From contig NZ_JALKBC010000006.1 of NCBI RefSeq assembly GCF_023015865.1, positions 310,001-374,000 on the forward strand: a DNA stretch of 64,000 bases. Direction: 5' to 3'. Numbering within the stretch: position 1 is the first letter of the stretch; each line of letters opens with the position of its first letter. Positions 61,747 to 64,000 of this stretch are shown here, in pieces. Made by a program: the position numbers and the translations under genes. The notes under the pieces were generated by a model. It worked only from the letters and a program-made list of their open reading frames with translations, ran no database searches and had not been told where the DNA came from. This stretch comes from Arenibacter sp. F26102 (GTDB lineage: Bacteria; Bacteroidota; Bacteroidia; Flavobacteriales; Flavobacteriaceae).

Positions 61747-64000
61747 ATGAAGACTTTAACGATTTACTTTTTTGTAATACTGTTTCATCTAGGCTGTTTG
61801 GCGCAAGAGAATAGAACCTACATTCATAAATTACATATAAATGGAATTCCCTTTAATAAGAAAACCAATGTTGTTTTTGAAGATCATTTGGGGTTTCTAT
61901 GGCTGGGAACGGATAGTGGACTTTATAGATATGATGGTCATACCCTAATAGAAAATCAATATGATGTTTTTGATGAACATTCGATCCCTAACAATAGCAT
62001 AAACTCTATACTGGAAGATGACCTTGGAAATTTATGGATAGGAAGTGAAAGCTACTTAATATTTTACGATAGAAGAACAAACAAGTTCAGAGGTTATTAC
62101 AAAAACAGTACCTCAAAAGTCTTAGGAAAATCTTCAAATGGCACTATTTGGGCCAACTTACGTAATACGGGGGTCGTAAAAATAATTCCCAATGAAAAGG
62201 CCGAGAACATTTTATTTCAAACGGAATTTAACTACAAACAAGAAAATAGCATTTGGGCCAACGAAAAACAAATCAATCATTTTGCCGAGGACAACTTTGG
62301 CCGACTATGGTTTGCCACGCCCAATGGGATACAGGTTTTTGGAAGAGACAATGAATTGATCAAAACCGGATTTTTAAAAAGCACAGATTTTCTAATCAAT
62401 ACCAAAAACAACACATTTATTGCAAGCACTAAAGAAGGATTATTTGTCCTAGGTTATGGCAAGGCGAATAATCAATTAAGAGTATTGGAAACTTACACCA
62501 ATTTTCCAGGCAACACATCCCTTTTACCTGAAATTATCACAATGGTCAAAGAAGAGGTAACCTCAACCCTATGGATCGGAACCCAGTCCGGCCTAATAAA
62601 AGGAATACGAAACAACAATGAATATACTTTCGACAAGATAAATAACTCCAACAATCAGTTTGCCAACAATGAAAGTAGAATCAACTCTTTGGCACTTGAT
62701 CGATATAACAACCTATGGATTGCCACGAACAAAGGAGTAAATAAGTATATTGGAAGAACTTCCATTTTCGAATATACCAGCATAGATGAGCATTTGAACA
62801 ATTTCTTCCCACAATCGTTTATGAAGGAGAATAGCCGAGAGGTTCTAATGACCATAAATGAAAAAGGTCTATACCGGTTTAATATAGCTTTAAACGCCAG
62901 CGAACTCCTACTGGCTACCAATGAAAATGTCACCGTCGTAAAGAAAGATTATGAAAATAAAGAACTCTTGATCGGGTTTGGCAAATCTCTCTTAAAATCC
63001 ATAAACTATAACAACAAAAACGAAACTTTCGAGGTAGATACCCTAAAACAGTTTACCAAGGGCATAAAGGACCTTATTCCTTTACATACAAATGAAATAT
63101 GGGTGGGCCTATGGGGCGGTGGAATCGACATTGTGAATACTGATGCAAATATTTCAGATTTTAAATTAAAAACTATTTCCCTACTAATGGGCAAGAATGT
63201 TTCGGTAATGCATTTAGACAAAATGCAAAATTTATGGATCGGCACAAGGGGAGATGGTCTTTTTAAAGTTGATCTAATCAATGAAGAAATAAAAACATAC
63301 AATCCTACTCTCAAGGGAGGCCTTTCTTCCAACGCCATACTTAGCCTTTTGGAAACAGGGCAAGGAAACATATGGATCGGAACAAGAGGCGGTGGACTAA
63401 ATTTTTACAACGCACAGGACAAAACCATAAAATCCTTTGGCAAAAATGAAGGCTTATTGTCATCAACCATTTCCAGTATTGAAATGGATATGACCGGGAA
63501 TTTATGGCTAAGTACCCATGGGGGAATTTCACGTTTCAATGTCATGGAGGAAAAATTCGTGAATTTCGGAATTGAGGATGGCCTTGCTGAAAGTCATTTC
63601 ATTTTTAATTCCCATGCCAATGCGGAGAATGGGACTCTCTATTTCGGCTGTCCTGGTGGATTTTATAGTGTTTACACAAAAAATTATCAGAAATCAAACC
63701 TTTTGCCAAATACTATAATCACCAAATTCAATATCCTTGGTAATAAAGCCGAAGAATCTAAATTAAAGCACTTACCGTCCGCATTAACCTCTAAGAGTAC
63801 CGGTTATAATTTGGAGCTGCCTTTTAACAATAACAACATTGCCATTGAATTCTCTACATTGGATCTTACCTCCCCCAATAAAAATGAATACGCCTATAAA
63901 TTGGAGGGCATTAATGATTTTTGGCACTACACCAAGGCTTCTAACCGTAATGCCAACTATAATGATCTACCCCCTGGGAAATACACATTTAAAGTAAAGA
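61747..64000 (+). CDS. Two-component regulator-type sensor (hybrid two-component system), N-terminal part
   Basis: Seen: open from ATG 61747 to the window end, 751 codons, no stop. Signal peptide MKTLTIYFFVILFHLGCLAQ, then repeated propeller units of the Reg_prop type: VFEDHLGFLWLGTDSGLYRY, ILEDDLGNLWIGSE, FAEDNFGRLWFATPNGIQVF, STLWIGTQSGLIKG, LALDRYNNLWIATNKGVNKY, MQNLWIGTRGDGLFKVD and GNIWIGTRGGGLNFYN. A Y_Y_Y-like domain starts near YAYKLEGINDFWHYTK. Known: this layout is the periplasmic half of PUL hybrid two-component sensors (HTCS), normally followed by kinase, receiver and AraC-type DNA-binding domains; those lie beyond the window, so a simpler sensor is possible. Context: divergent from susC of PUL B, so presumably its activator. 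Confidence 0.9.
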   Translation, partial: MKTLTIYFFVILFHLGCLAQENRTYIHKLHINGIPFNKKTNVVFEDHLGFLWLGTDSGLYRYDGHTLIENQYDVFDEHSIPNNSINSILEDDLGNLWIGSESYLIFYDRRTNKFRGYYKNSTSKVLGKSSNGTIWANLRNTGVVKIIPNEKAENILFQTEFNYKQENSIWANEKQINHFAEDNFGRLWFATPNGIQVFGRDNELIKTGFLKSTDFLINTKNNTFIASTKEGLFVLGYGKANNQLRVLETYTNFPGNTSLLPEIITMVKEEVTSTLWIGTQSGLIKGIRNNNEYTFDKINNSNNQFANNESRINSLALDRYNNLWIATNKGVNKYIGRTSIFEYTSIDEHLNNFFPQSFMKENSREVLMTINEKGLYRFNIALNASELLLATNENVTVVKKDYENKELLIGFGKSLLKSINYNNKNETFEVDTLKQFTKGIKDLIPLHTNEIWVGLWGGGIDIVNTDANISDFKLKTISLLMGKNVSVMHLDKMQNLWIGTRGDGLFKVDLINEEIKTYNPTLKGGLSSNAILSLLETGQGNIWIGTRGGGLNFYNAQDKTIKSFGKNEGLLSSTISSIEMDMTGNLWLSTHGGISRFNVMEEKFVNFGIEDGLAESHFIFNSHANAENGTLYFGCPGGFYSVYTKNYQKSNLLPNTIITKFNILGNKAEESKLKHLPSALTSKSTGYNLELPFNNNNIAIEFSTLDLTSPNKNEYAYKLEGINDFWHYTKASNRNANYNDLPPGKYTFKVK

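Overview
The window looks like chromosome of a marine, polysaccharide-degrading Flavobacteriaceae bacterium (Bacteroidota; Zobellia/Maribacter/Arenibacter type, genus not determinable from sequence alone). The pointers are SusC/SusD pairs, many exported sulfatases, LytS/LytTR two-component pairs, DUF4270/DUF4907/DUF6090-type proteins, TAnnTTTG promoter elements and very few Shine-Dalgarno sites. No tRNA, rRNA, CRISPR array, insertion sequence or phage gene was seen.

Layout. (1) 1-2406, plus strand: end of a MacB-type ABC permease, then a LytS-type histidine kinase and a LytTR regulator. A strong bidirectional terminator (2534-2571) separates these from (2) 2615-5174, minus strand (outer-membrane barrel and DUF4270 lipoprotein), which diverges from 5395-8603, plus strand (kelch lipoprotein, DUF4907 protein, second LytS/LytTR pair). 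(3) 8656-38257, minus strand: a large polysaccharide utilization locus, here PUL A. In transcription order: ECF sigma, FecR anti-sigma, STN-SusC, SusD, attenuator hairpin, then sulfatase, GH29, sulfatase, sulfatase, GH95, sulfatase, sulfatase, SGNH hydrolase, GH20, sulfatase, GH92, GH29, GH20. Six sulfatases plus fucosidases, hexosaminidases and a mannosidase point to a sulfated, fucosylated, HexNAc-containing glycan (mucin-like or glycoprotein glycan).

(4) 38497-48191, minus strand: a non-CAZyme cluster of exported proteins of largely unknown function. It holds an EF-hand protein, three YHYH-motif lipoproteins, a membrane-anchored exported protein, a DUF3500 lipoprotein, a gene fragment, a C-type-lectin-fold lipoprotein, two MORN-repeat lipoproteins, an unlisted 46-aa membrane protein, a SCO1-type copper/thiol protein and a DUF6090 membrane protein. 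A third LytS/LytTR pair (48382-50077, plus strand) diverges from it and may control it. This is the best candidate in the window for an undescribed system, possibly metal-linked.

(5) 50102-64000: a second locus, PUL B. A hybrid two-component-type sensor (plus strand, running off the end) diverges from minus-strand SusC, SusD, attenuator hairpin, sulfatase, sulfatase, a decayed sulfatase 3' end, sulfatase and GH30. It probably serves a different sulfated polysaccharide. PUL A appears to be run by transenvelope sigma/anti-sigma signalling through the STN domain of its SusC; PUL B by a periplasmic propeller sensor. Enzymes carry type I or lipoprotein signals. The formylglycine-generating enzyme the sulfatases need is not in the window.
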